A DNA stretch of 64,000 nt from Cytophagales bacterium (GTDB lineage: Bacteria > Bacteroidota > Bacteroidia > Cytophagales > Cyclobacteriaceae). The notes below the pieces were generated by a model. The model had not been told where the DNA came from. It did no database searches and saw only the letters and a list, made by a program, of their open reading frames with translations. Position 1 is the first letter of the stretch. Each line of letters opens with the position of its first letter. Positions 1 through 8,730 of the stretch are shown piece after piece. Location of the stretch: contig JAKSDO010000156.1 of the NCBI GenBank assembly GCA_022360055.1, forward strand, positions 1 to 64,000. Direction: 5' to 3'. Both the position numbers and the translations under genes were made by a program.

Positions 1-1
1 A

Positions 2-2896
2 GGCACCTCCCAGGGTACTGTAACCGACATAGATGGCAATTACTCACTGCATGTAACGGGCGAAGCAACCGTATTGGTTTTTAGTTCCGTAGGCTATGTT
101 CAGGAAGAAATTGTGGTAGGGTCTCAAACCATCATTGATCTTTCGATGGTTTTGGATGTCACATCGTTGGAGGAAATTTACGGTACTCAAAGAAAAGTGG
201 ATGTGACCGGATCGGTTGGGGTCGCCACGGCTGAAGACATACTGGCAAATCCATCTTTCAATGCACTTCAGGGATTAAAGGGCAAAGTATCCGGGGTAAA
301 TATATTTTCCAATTCGGGATCGCCGACCGGGAGTCCAAGAGTAATGATCAGGGGGATAAGCACCATAAATTCGTCTTCAGATCCCCTGGTTGTGGTGGAT
401 GGGGTCGTCATGGAAGATTTCCGGTTTCTGAATCCAAATGATATAGAACGGATCGAAGTACTGAAAGATGCATCAGCCACTGCCATCTACGGAGCGCGCG
501 GAGCCAACGGCGTAATTTTGGTCACATCGAAGCGGGGGGGCAGGAACAACGATGTGGTGATAAGCTACGACGGCTACCTCAGCGTGGGACGAATACGCAA
601 AAAAATGGATTTGCTAAATGCCGAAGAATGGCTCGAAGTTATAGAAAGAGGCTATGAGAATGCTCCGAAATACAAAGATTATGCTCCCGGCGAAGAGCCG
701 GTTTTGACGAGAAACGATCCAAATTTATTTGATTCCAACGGCAATCCCTTGTATGATACGGATTGGCAGGATGAAGCCACCAGAACGGCTGTTTCTCACA
801 ATCATCAACTGAGCATTCAGCAGGGTGGTGAAAAATCTTCCATTGGCGCCTTTCTGAACTATTCCGATAATCAGGGCATTATGCTCAACTCCTGGATGAA
901 GCGTGTCAATGCGAAATTTGCGTTCGACACCGATCCGAAAGAATGGCTGTCGATGGGAATAAATATGATGGTAAACAAGACCTGGGAAAACGAAACCGAA
1001 GAGACCGGTGGCCATCAAATGCCGAGAAGGACTATAATAGAAATGCCCCCGATATTTCCGGTCAAATTCCCGGACGGAAGCTGGAGCAACAGTTTTACCA
1101 TTGACGATAATTTCGGGCTGGAGGCTATGGCAAACCCGGTACATGTACTTGAAACCCAGGAAAGATTAAGAGACCGGACGCAGGTGTTTGGGAATGCATA
1201 TTTGACTTTTCATCTGCTGCCGGGGTTGGACTTAAAAACACAGTTGGGCATTGACAGCCATACAAGGGAGTATAAGTTTTACAGCCCAAAGGACCTGATC
1301 AATATATCGGCGCCGAACGGCAGAGCTGAAATTGAAAACAATGAGGTTTTTTATTGGCAGGAGGAAACCTATTTAAGCTACAACAATACGATAGGCGATC
1401 ATAGGATAAACTCGGTGCTGGGCCTTAGCTGGCAGGAACGCACGTATACCTGGAACAGATCGAGAACGCAAGGGTTCGCCGATGACTTTTTCAAGTATAA
1501 TAATATGGGAGCTGCCACCATTCCGGATCCACCGTCATCGGGATACGAAAAATGGTCGATGAACTCTTACTTTCTCAGGATCGGTTATACCTACAGGAAC
1601 AAGTACCTGGCCACTATCACGGCCAGAGCGGACGGGTCATCGAGATTTGGCGAGAACAACAAATACGGCTATTTCCCTTCCTTAGGCCTGGGATGGATCA
1701 TTTCCAATGAGGGCTTTATGAAAGATGCATCGAGCATTGATCAGCTTAAGTTAAGGGCAAGTTATGGCATCACCGGCAATACCGAGATCGGAACGTACAG
1801 GTCCCTGGCAACCGTCGGATCCGGTACCGTATTGATCAACGGAGAAAGAGCGGCGAGCAGCCAGGTAAACAGGTTGGCCAATCCGGAACTCGAATGGGAA
1901 AAAACGGCACAATTCGACGTTGGGATCAACCTGGAAATGTACAATTCCAGAATAACCCTGGAGCTCGATTACTATCACAAATTGACTTCGGATCTGCTCC
2001 TGGACAGGCCCGTGCCTCACAGTACCGGTTTTGGCTCCGTGATCGATAATATCGGCGAGGTTTCAAACCGGGGCGTTGATTTCTTGATAAACACCAAGAA
2101 CATCACCGGAGGCGCTTTCCAATGGGAGACGGCGCTGAATTTGAACTATAATAAAAACAGCATCGAATCGCTTGGCGAAAATGATGAAGATATATTCCCC
2201 GGGCCGTGGTGGGTTTCCGGTAGCCAGATTATACTGAGAGTCGGAGAACCGTTGAGCTCGTACTACGGATATCGGAGACTTGGAACATGGGGTACGGACG
2301 AAGCCGATGAAGCGGCCAATGTAGGTGCTGTTCCGGGCGTGGCCAAAAGATCAACTGAAAAGGAGATCATAGGCAAAGGTATGCCCGACTGGACAGGCAG
2401 CTTTATCAACCGGTTGTACTATAAGAATTTTGACCTGACCGTCGATCTTCAATTTGTCATGGGAGTGGATGTTTTACAACAATTTTTCCATTCGACGGAA
2501 GACCGGACGGGATATGCCAATGGTTTGTCGACCATCCTGTATGAAGGCTGGACAGAAGAAAATCAGAATACCATGGTGCAGCAAATAAGAAATGCACCTC
2601 TCAATGGGCAAAATAGTGAAATTGATGATCACTGGGTAGCTGACGGTTCTTATCTGCGGGGTGGTTTAATACTCTTGGGCTATACATTCGGTAACGACTA
2701 TTTGGCAAAGAGCGGCCTCAAAGGACTGCGCGTGTATGCAAGTGTCGACAATGCATTTGTCTTGCATTCAAAAGATTTCAAAGGGTATGATCCGGAAGCA
2801 ACCTCCTGGGGAAATGACCAGTGGGGACAAAACATATTCTTTTTCCAATACCCCAAGCCAAGAACTTTTACTTTGGGCGTAAATGTTAAATTCTAA
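2..2896 (+). CDS. SusC/RagA-family TonB-dependent outer membrane receptor, 5' end outside window
   Basis: This is a TonB-dependent transporter of the SusC/RagA family, which forms an outer-membrane barrel that imports glycans or peptides together with a SusD lid. The frame is open from base 2 (GTSQGTVTDIDGNYSL), upstream of the first in-window ATG at 74, so the gene starts before the window. The visible N-terminus is the end of a CarboxypepD_reg-like domain. The plug follows (VMIRGIST, DPLVVVDGVVM, IERIEVLKDASATAIYGARG), then a long barrel rich in Y/W/N strands ending in the expected aromatic residue (GVNVKF). About 964 residues are in the window. SusD follows after 17 nt. No glycoside hydrolase, peptidase or dedicated regulator is adjacent, so the substrate cannot be assigned. 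Confidence 0.96.
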   Translation, partial: GTSQGTVTDIDGNYSLHVTGEATVLVFSSVGYVQEEIVVGSQTIIDLSMVLDVTSLEEIYGTQRKVDVTGSVGVATAEDILANPSFNALQGLKGKVSGVNIFSNSGSPTGSPRVMIRGISTINSSSDPLVVVDGVVMEDFRFLNPNDIERIEVLKDASATAIYGARGANGVILVTSKRGGRNNDVVISYDGYLSVGRIRKKMDLLNAEEWLEVIERGYENAPKYKDYAPGEEPVLTRNDPNLFDSNGNPLYDTDWQDEATRTAVSHNHQLSIQQGGEKSSIGAFLNYSDNQGIMLNSWMKRVNAKFAFDTDPKEWLSMGINMMVNKTWENETEETGGHQMPRRTIIEMPPIFPVKFPDGSWSNSFTIDDNFGLEAMANPVHVLETQERLRDRTQVFGNAYLTFHLLPGLDLKTQLGIDSHTREYKFYSPKDLINISAPNGRAEIENNEVFYWQEETYLSYNNTIGDHRINSVLGLSWQERTYTWNRSRTQGFADDFFKYNNMGAATIPDPPSSGYEKWSMNSYFLRIGYTYRNKYLATITARADGSSRFGENNKYGYFPSLGLGWIISNEGFMKDASSIDQLKLRASYGITGNTEIGTYRSLATVGSGTVLINGERAASSQVNRLANPELEWEKTAQFDVGINLEMYNSRITLELDYYHKLTSDLLLDRPVPHSTGFGSVIDNIGEVSNRGVDFLINTKNITGGAFQWETALNLNYNKNSIESLGENDEDIFPGPWWVSGSQIILRVGEPLSSYYGYRRLGTWGTDEADEAANVGAVPGVAKRSTEKEIIGKGMPDWTGSFINRLYYKNFDLTVDLQFVMGVDVLQQFFHSTEDRTGYANGLSTILYEGWTEENQNTMVQQIRNAPLNGQNSEIDDHWVADGSYLRGGLILLGYTFGNDYLAKSGLKGLRVYASVDNAFVLHSKDFKGYDPEATSWGNDQWGQNIFFFQYPKPRTFTLGVNVKF

Positions 2897-2913
2897 TTAA
2901 AACAGGGATCAAA

Positions 2914-4494
2914 ATGAAAAGGATAATCATAATTATTGTTGGATTTTGGGGGTTGACTTCTTGCGAAGACTTTCTTAAAGAAAAACCCAGAAGTGAAATG
3001 AGCGCCGATCAGTATTTCAGCGACGCGTCTCATGCCTACAATGCTGTTAATAATTTATACAGAGCCGGTATCGTCGAATTTTACGGGGCCGGAAGCGCAT
3101 ATGCCGGAAACAAAGCAATGCTTGGCGGTTATATGTCGGGCCTGTTCGATAACGAGTATAAGGGCCAGGAAGTGCATGTAGAACTGTGCCATAACCTGAC
3201 ACTCAATTCGATAAATATGTCGGGGTATTTGGATGGCATATGGGACCCGTGCTATGAAGCCATTTCCAGGGCGAATACGGCCGTCAAATATATCCCGGAG
3301 ACGCCCGGATTAAGTGAGGATGAAAAGGACAATCTGATTGCTCAGGCCTTGTTCTTCAGGGCTTTTAACTACTACTATCTGGTAAAGACTTTTGGGGATG
3401 TTCCACTGATTCTTGATCCGTACGAATCCCTTGAAGATATTTACGTGGAGCGAACGCCATCATTAACCGTTTACGATCAAATCGTGGATGATCTTAATGC
3501 TGCTTTGGATCAAGGCAATCTGGAGAATTTGCCGATGCCTGGAAATGGATTCAGGATTTCCAAAGGTTCCGTTGCAACCTTGTTAGCCGATGTTTATCTC
3601 AATATGAGCGGCTTTCCCGTGCAGGAAAATAAATACAGCGAGGCTGTCACAATTGCCAGGGCAACGATCCAAAGTGGTAACTATCAATTGATAGATCACG
3701 GAGCAACAGATGAAGAAAGCGCTTATAACGTGATGCGCACATCGGATCTTGAGGACGAATATATGTACGGAGTAGAATTTGCGGAAGGCATAAGCAGCAG
3801 CGGATGGCTTCCGACATATTCGTATCCGAACAGGGCAGCCACATGGGGCATATTTCAATATTCCATTACAAATAATGCTTACAGACCTGTGGATGAGCTG
3901 CTGTGGATCTATGACGAAGCGAATGATTTAAGGATTCAGGAGAAGCAATTTTTCCACTCAAGTTTAACATATTCCGATGGAGAAAATGACATCACGCAAA
4001 ATTTTGAAGTTTCCCCCTACTTGTGGCACAATGACGAAGCGTTGTTCGAAAGCGGACAATCGGGAAAGGATCTGTGTGTTTACAGGTATGCCGAGTTGCT
4101 TCTTATCGCTGCGGAAGCCATAGCGAGATCAGAGGGTGTGACCAGCGAAGCAGTCAACTATCTGGCAGATGTCAGATCGCGGGGATTGTGGCAAACCGAT
4201 CGAAGTGATATCGTTGCGGAACTCAACACGCTGTCCGTGGATGAATTTGTTCGGGAAGTGTGGAGAGAAAGGCTTCGGGAATTGCCGCTCGAATTTAAGA
4301 TATGGTCGGATATCCAGAGAACCCGCAAATTCCCGGTTACCGAGGAAGTGAATAAGGGGGAAATCAACTTTGTCGATGTAGTTGGTCATACGAATGTTTG
4401 GGGAAAAACATTTGAGGAAAAGCATTTGTTGTTCCCGATTTCTGAAAATGAAAGGCAACGTAACCCGAATCTTTTGCAAAACGAAGGTTATTAG
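2914..4494 (+). CDS. SusD/RagB-family outer membrane lipoprotein
   Basis: Surface lipoprotein expected to bind substrate and cap the SusC barrel encoded just upstream. The N-terminus is a short signal with lipobox LTSC (Cys at about residue 17) followed by EDFLKEKP, typical of SusD. The alpha-helical TPR-like N-terminal half includes ALFFRAFNYYYLVKTFGDVPLI, and the C-terminal part carries RYAELLLIAAEAIAR and VREVWRERLRELPLEFKIWSDIQRT. At 526 aa it has normal family length. It forms an operon with susC (17-nt gap) and is followed by a strong terminator at 4514-4547. The ligand is unknown because no catabolic enzyme is linked in this window. Confidence 0.96.
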   Translation: MKRIIIIIVGFWGLTSCEDFLKEKPRSEMSADQYFSDASHAYNAVNNLYRAGIVEFYGAGSAYAGNKAMLGGYMSGLFDNEYKGQEVHVELCHNLTLNSINMSGYLDGIWDPCYEAISRANTAVKYIPETPGLSEDEKDNLIAQALFFRAFNYYYLVKTFGDVPLILDPYESLEDIYVERTPSLTVYDQIVDDLNAALDQGNLENLPMPGNGFRISKGSVATLLADVYLNMSGFPVQENKYSEAVTIARATIQSGNYQLIDHGATDEESAYNVMRTSDLEDEYMYGVEFAEGISSSGWLPTYSYPNRAATWGIFQYSITNNAYRPVDELLWIYDEANDLRIQEKQFFHSSLTYSDGENDITQNFEVSPYLWHNDEALFESGQSGKDLCVYRYAELLLIAAEAIARSEGVTSEAVNYLADVRSRGLWQTDRSDIVAELNTLSVDEFVREVWRERLRELPLEFKIWSDIQRTRKFPVTEEVNKGEINFVDVVGHTNVWGKTFEEKHLLFPISENERQRNPNLLQNEGY

Positions 4495-4513
4495 GAATAA
4501 GTGTTAAGGTTGT

Positions 4514-4547
4514 AAAAAGGGTGTCGCAGGCCGGGCACCCTTTTTTT
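4514..4547 (+). terminator. Rho-independent terminator of the susCD operon
   Basis: The stem AAAAAGGGTG pairs with CACCCTTTTT around a GC-rich loop and runs directly into a T7 tract. It lies 20 nt after the SusD stop codon. Confidence 0.85.
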
Positions 4548-4980
4548 GTATTCCAACTCCCGGATTCATGACAATCCGACGTTCATGTTTTAAACCCGAA
4601 ATATGCAATATCCTTTCTATTCCGAGCCTGAATTACTTCAAATCAGTCCCTTTGTTCCGTTTTACTTTTCACCATAGCGGTGCTATGCTGTCAAAGTAAA
4701 ACTTCCTGATTTATTGCAATTTAAGCGCTCATAATGAAATCTATCGCATCATCCAGGTTCAATGTGCGTGTCTTACACCTGTGCGATACCGGTCTCCGGA
4801 CGAAAGATTTTGTGATTTTTTCAGGTCAAACCAAATGGAGCCGCGATTCCCGGGGCAGCCGGAACCTCGCTGTCAACTTTGGGATATAAGAACGGCGCCT
4901 AACCCGATAGCCGTCAATGTTATTAAAAAAAAAGTTGCTTGTTGCAAATGATTTTATAATTTGAAGGAATTTATCAAACC
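4548..4980. other. Intergenic region without a recognised gene
   Basis: About 430 bp between the SusD terminator and the SDR gene. It contains the nested palindrome at 4660-4701 and an A/T-rich stretch before 4983 that probably holds the SDR promoter: an ATAATTTG at about 4956-4963 is one step off the TAnnTTTG consensus. I see no convincing reading frame. Confidence 0.5.
4660..4701. repeat. Nested palindrome, REP-like
   Basis: Outer arms TTTTACTTT and AAAGTAAAA enclose an inner inverted repeat CATAGC-GGT-GCTATG. The nested layout and intergenic position resemble REP/RAYT-type elements of Bacteroidota, but only one copy is in this window, so the repeat status is inference. Confidence 0.45.
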
Positions 4981-4994
4981 AAATGCAACTCCAT

Positions 4995-5756
4995 ATGAAT
5001 ATAAGATTCGACAATAAGGTAGTGGTTGTCACCGGTTCAAGCTCAGGGATCGGAAAAGCTACCGCAATTGAATTTGCCAAAGCGGGTGCCGATGTTATCA
5101 TCCACTATAATTCCAATGTACGCGGAGCCGAAGATGTGGCCTCGGAAATAGAAGAAACAGGCCAAAGATCCGTTGTCATTCGAGGTGATTTATCTCAGAA
5201 AGTTCATGTGGACAATTTGGTCAAAGAGACCATGCGTGCATTCGGATCCATTGATATACTTGTAAATAACGCGGGAACACTTGTGGAACGCAAACCTATC
5301 GAAACAATGGATGAGCAATTGTGGGACAGAGTAATGGACGTCAATTTGAAAAGCGTTTTTTTGTGCAGCAATGCAGTAATCCCGATCATGAAGGAAAATG
5401 GTTTTGGAAGAATAATCAATGTTACCTCCATTGCGGCACGAAACGGGGGAGGGCCGGGCGCAGGCCATTACTCATCGGCCAAGGCAGGCGTTTTAACATT
5501 TACAAAAAGCCTCGCCAAAGAGTTGGCGGGCACGGGGATACTGGTGAATTGTGTATCTCCGGGAGTAATAAGCACCCCGTATCATGATGCATATTCTACT
5601 GCTGAGTCCAGAAAAATGTTTGCAGACAATACCCCTCTTAAACGGGAGGGAACCCCTGAAGAAGTGGCCTGTCCAATTCTGTTTCTGGCTTCGGAATATG
5701 CTTCATTTATCCTGGGAGAAACCCTGGAAATAAACGGGGGCATGTTGATGGATTAG
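4995..5756 (+). CDS. SDR-family oxidoreductase (FabG-like)
   Basis: Classical short-chain dehydrogenase/reductase of about 253 aa that uses NAD(P)H to interconvert a carbonyl and an alcohol. Motifs: TGSSSGIGKA nucleotide-binding loop near the N-terminus, NNAG, catalytic Ser in NVTSIAARNG, YSSAK (catalytic Tyr/Lys), and the C-terminal ASEYASFILGETLEINGG typical of FabG-like enzymes. The start was set at the second ATG (4995, MNIRFDNK) because homologues begin close to the Rossmann strand; the ATG at 4983 adds only four residues. The physiological substrate is not evident. A 23-nt gap to the next gene suggests co-transcription with the CtlX-like hydrolase. Confidence 0.9.
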   Translation: MNIRFDNKVVVVTGSSSGIGKATAIEFAKAGADVIIHYNSNVRGAEDVASEIEETGQRSVVIRGDLSQKVHVDNLVKETMRAFGSIDILVNNAGTLVERKPIETMDEQLWDRVMDVNLKSVFLCSNAVIPIMKENGFGRIINVTSIAARNGGGPGAGHYSSAKAGVLTFTKSLAKELAGTGILVNCVSPGVISTPYHDAYSTAESRKMFADNTPLKREGTPEEVACPILFLASEYASFILGETLEINGGMLMD

Positions 5757-5779
5757 CAGAAAATATTTTTATTTGCGGG

Positions 5780-6700
5780 ATGAAACAGGCACCATCTTCC
5801 GTTTTTATGGTAAGGCCGCAACATTTTGGATATAATCCCGAAACAGCGGCTTCAAATGCATTTCAAAAGAAAATACTGTTGTGCGATCATCATAAGATCA
5901 CTCAAAACGCATTGATAGAATTTGACGCTTTTGCAGATCAATTGAAGCGCCATCTTATTGATGTCCATGTGTTCGATTCTCCAAAAAACCATAAAGCTCC
6001 CGACGCCGTATTCCCAAATAACTGGATATCCTTCCATGAAGACGGAAAAATTGTTCTTTATCCCATGCTTACAAAGAACAGACGCATCGAGCGAAGACAA
6101 GAAATTATTGAGGCGCTCTCCGGGAAATTTATTGTAAAAGAGGTGATCGATATTTCAGGAAGTGAATCGGAAGGGAAAATACTTGAAGGTACCGGAAGTA
6201 TTGTTTTTGACCATAAGAACAGGATCGCCTATGCCAATGCATCTGCCCGCACCGATAGAAATCTGTTTTATGATGTTTGCCAGCAGCTCGGTTACGAAGG
6301 CGTTTTTTTTAAAGCGGTAGATGAAAGGGGCCTGGATATTTATCATACAAATGTAATGATGACCATTGGCGATGGTTTTGCAGTGATTTGTAAAGCATCC
6401 ATCGATCAGGACGATGTTGCTAAGGTAATCAATTCATTACAGGCCGGTGGACTGGAAGTAATAGATATTTCATACCGTCAGTTGAATCATTTTGCGGGCA
6501 ATATGATTCAACTTGAAAATACCAATCATGAAAATTTTCTGGTGATGTCAAATTCGGCATTTTCAGTTCTGGAAAAGGGACAAATCGATCGGCTGAGCAA
6601 GTATGTAAACTTCGTTCATCCTGAAATAAATACAATTGAAACGGTTGGTGGCGGCAGCGCCCGCTGTATGATTGCCGGCATCCATCTACAGGAACGATAA
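5780..6700 (+). CDS. ctlX: CtlX-type citrulline/amidino hydrolase (amidinotransferase superfamily)
   Basis: Pentein-fold hydrolase of the amidinotransferase family, closest by sequence style to CtlX, which hydrolyses the ureido group of citrulline to give ornithine. Visible features: VRPQHFGYNPETA near the start, APDAVFPNNW (Asp75, residues 73-82), LEGTGS (Glu136), DIYHTNVMM with His189, and the C-terminal nucleophile Cys296 in GGGSARCMIAG. This is the Asp/Glu/His/Cys set expected of the superfamily. Length 306 aa is normal. It follows the SDR gene by 23 nt. The gene symbol is by family resemblance; dimethylarginine or arginine as substrate cannot be excluded. Confidence 0.82.
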   Translation: MKQAPSSVFMVRPQHFGYNPETAASNAFQKKILLCDHHKITQNALIEFDAFADQLKRHLIDVHVFDSPKNHKAPDAVFPNNWISFHEDGKIVLYPMLTKNRRIERRQEIIEALSGKFIVKEVIDISGSESEGKILEGTGSIVFDHKNRIAYANASARTDRNLFYDVCQQLGYEGVFFKAVDERGLDIYHTNVMMTIGDGFAVICKASIDQDDVAKVINSLQAGGLEVIDISYRQLNHFAGNMIQLENTNHENFLVMSNSAFSVLEKGQIDRLSKYVNFVHPEINTIETVGGGSARCMIAGIHLQER

Positions 6701-6771
6701 GAAATAAAAACAGAATAGCACAACCTTTCGCTTTGCATTCGAGTTTATCCATGTAAAATACCACGTTAAGT

Positions 6772-7404
6772 ATGGATAAAACCCGGGAAAAGATCGTTGA
6801 AGGTTACATAAATTCTGTTCTCAAAAGCAATGAACCTCCGGCTTCCGTTCGCCTGTTTATGGAAGAGCTAAAGATGAAGGAAGCTACGTTTTACAAATAC
6901 TTTGCTTCGTTCGAAAATCTGGAAAAGGAGTTCTGGAAATCAATATTCGATAAGACAGTGAGCAGCATTCAGGGGCAGGAAGTTTATGCCTCTTATTCGG
7001 TAAATGAGAAATTGCTGGCATTCTATTTTTCATGGGTTGAGGAGTTAAAGGATTACCGGGAATTCGTGATTCATACGATTAAAAATGAACGGATTTATGA
7101 ATTGTACCCGAAAGTCTTTGAGTCTTTTAAAAGCGGCTTTGTGGAATTCGGCGGTGATCTGATCAAAGAAGGGATTGCCTCGGACGAGATTGCCGACCGG
7201 ATGTACATCACTGAAAAATATAAATACCTGTTGTGGTGTCAGCCGGTATCGATCATAAAATTCTGGGTAAAAGATAAAAGCGAGGGTTTTGAAGATACGG
7301 ATGCCCTGATCGAAAAAACAGTGAACTTTTCATTTGATCTGATGAGATCGAACGGCATAGACTCTTTCTTCGATCTTGCAAAATTTCACATTCAACATTT
7401 TTAA
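6772..7404 (+). CDS. TetR-family transcriptional regulator
   Basis: DNA-binding regulator of 210 aa. The N-terminal 45 residues form the TetR helix-turn-helix (TREKIVEGYINSV ... SVRLFMEELKMKEATFYKYFASFENLEKEFW, with the FYKYF recognition helix). The helical C-terminal domain resembles the TetR_C type common in Bacteroidota. Its TAA stop is followed at once by the ATG of the ABC1 kinase gene, with no intervening base, so the two are translationally linked and the regulator probably controls its own operon. The effector is unknown. Confidence 0.82.
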   Translation: MDKTREKIVEGYINSVLKSNEPPASVRLFMEELKMKEATFYKYFASFENLEKEFWKSIFDKTVSSIQGQEVYASYSVNEKLLAFYFSWVEELKDYREFVIHTIKNERIYELYPKVFESFKSGFVEFGGDLIKEGIASDEIADRMYITEKYKYLLWCQPVSIIKFWVKDKSEGFEDTDALIEKTVNFSFDLMRSNGIDSFFDLAKFHIQHF

Positions 7405-8718
7405 ATGAAGGAGCAGCGAAAGATTCCGACCGGGAAAGTGCACAGAGCCAGCAAGTTTGTGAGGACCGGTGCCAAAATAGGGCAGAATTATGTGAAGCAC
7501 TTTGCTCGGAAAGTGTTTGACGATTCGATTGATGAAACATCTCTTCACGAGGATAACGCAAACGATATTTACAATTCCCTGAGCGAGTTGAAGGGCGGCG
7601 CATTGAAGGTGGCCCAGATGATGAGCCTTGATCAGGGAATTCTTCCGAAAGTTTATCAGGAGAAGTTTACTCAAGCTCAGTACAGCGCGCCGCCATTATC
7701 TTATCCACTGGTAGCAAGAAGCTTTAAGAAAATGCTCGGGAAGCATCCGGATGAGCTATACGATTCATTCACCAAAAATGCCGTAAATGCAGCCTCTATT
7801 GGTCAGGTACATCAGGCTTGGCTGAATGGCAAAAAACTCGCCGTAAAAATACAATATCCGGGCGTGGCGGATAGTCTGAAATCCGACCTGAAAATAGTGA
7901 AGCCGTTTGCAAAACTCTTATTTAATATAAGCGATGCAGACATCGATTATTATATGGTCGAGGTTCAGGGCAAATTGCTCGAGGAGACAGATTATCAGCT
8001 TGAAATCGAGAGAAGTATGGATATTTCTCGGGCTTGCGCGCACCTGCCGAACATCGTATTTCCAAATTATTATCCCGAACTTTCATCGGACCGGATCATC
8101 ACAATGGATTGGATGGAAGGTCTGCATCTCAATGATTTCATTTCCACCAACCCTGCGCAGGAAATCAGGAATAAAGTGGGGCAGGCCCTGTGGGATTTTT
8201 ATGATTTTCAGGTACATGTTTTGAAAAAGGTCCATGCCGATGCCCATCCCGGCAACTATCTTTTCCATAATGACGGAACGGTCGGTATCATAGATTTTGG
8301 CTGTGTGAAAGTAATTCCGGAGAAATTTTATACAAGTTATTTCAAAATACACGATCGCGAGTTCGCTTCAGATCCGGAAAAATTTGATCGGTGGTTGTAC
8401 GATTTATCGTTTTTGAATAAAGACGATTCACCGGGCGAAAAAAAGCTTTTCAAAGGATTGTTCCAGGAGATGGTCGACCTGCTGGGGCAGCCGTTTCATG
8501 CCAGTGAATTTGATTTCGGAGACGATCAATACTTTATGCAGATCTATGATTTGGGGCAACGGATTTCCAATTCAAAGGAAGTCAGAAAGTCGAATGCGGC
8601 ACGGGGCGCTCGAGACGGAATATACATCAACCGCACCTACTTTGGATTATTTCATATTTTAAACAGTCTAAAAGCAAAGATTTTTACCAAAAGCAATACA
8701 TTTGCTCTTGCCACCTAG
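7405..8718 (+). CDS. ABC1/UbiB (AarF) atypical kinase family protein
   Basis: Atypical protein-kinase-like ATPase of the ABC1/ADCK/UbiB family, 437 aa. It shows the N-terminal KxGQ-like signature as KVAQ (residues 68-71), the Ala-rich nucleotide loop as NAASIGQVH (128-136), the ATP-binding Lys148 in AVKIQYPG, the catalytic loop HADAHPGNYLF and the metal-binding IIDFGC. UbiB homologues act in quinone or lipid homeostasis. No ubi gene is linked, and Bacteroidota usually make menaquinone, so the lipid role is inferred. It lies in one operon with the TetR gene (0-nt gap) and a TPR lipoprotein. Confidence 0.9.
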   Translation: MKEQRKIPTGKVHRASKFVRTGAKIGQNYVKHFARKVFDDSIDETSLHEDNANDIYNSLSELKGGALKVAQMMSLDQGILPKVYQEKFTQAQYSAPPLSYPLVARSFKKMLGKHPDELYDSFTKNAVNAASIGQVHQAWLNGKKLAVKIQYPGVADSLKSDLKIVKPFAKLLFNISDADIDYYMVEVQGKLLEETDYQLEIERSMDISRACAHLPNIVFPNYYPELSSDRIITMDWMEGLHLNDFISTNPAQEIRNKVGQALWDFYDFQVHVLKKVHADAHPGNYLFHNDGTVGIIDFGCVKVIPEKFYTSYFKIHDREFASDPEKFDRWLYDLSFLNKDDSPGEKKLFKGLFQEMVDLLGQPFHASEFDFGDDQYFMQIYDLGQRISNSKEVRKSNAARGARDGIYINRTYFGLFHILNSLKAKIFTKSNTFALAT

Positions 8719-8730
8719 CATGTGCACTTT

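Noticed and set aside
1-73. Taking ATG 74 as the SusC gene start.
   Set aside because: The frame is open to base 2 and encodes typical carboxypeptidase-like domain sequence, so the gene begins before the window.
5780-5790. The ctlX gene starts ATGAAACAGGC, the same 11 bases as module Y.
   Set aside because: Similarity ends after 11 bases, the reading frame continues into a full enzyme, and Lys-Gln-Ala starts are common; treated as chance.
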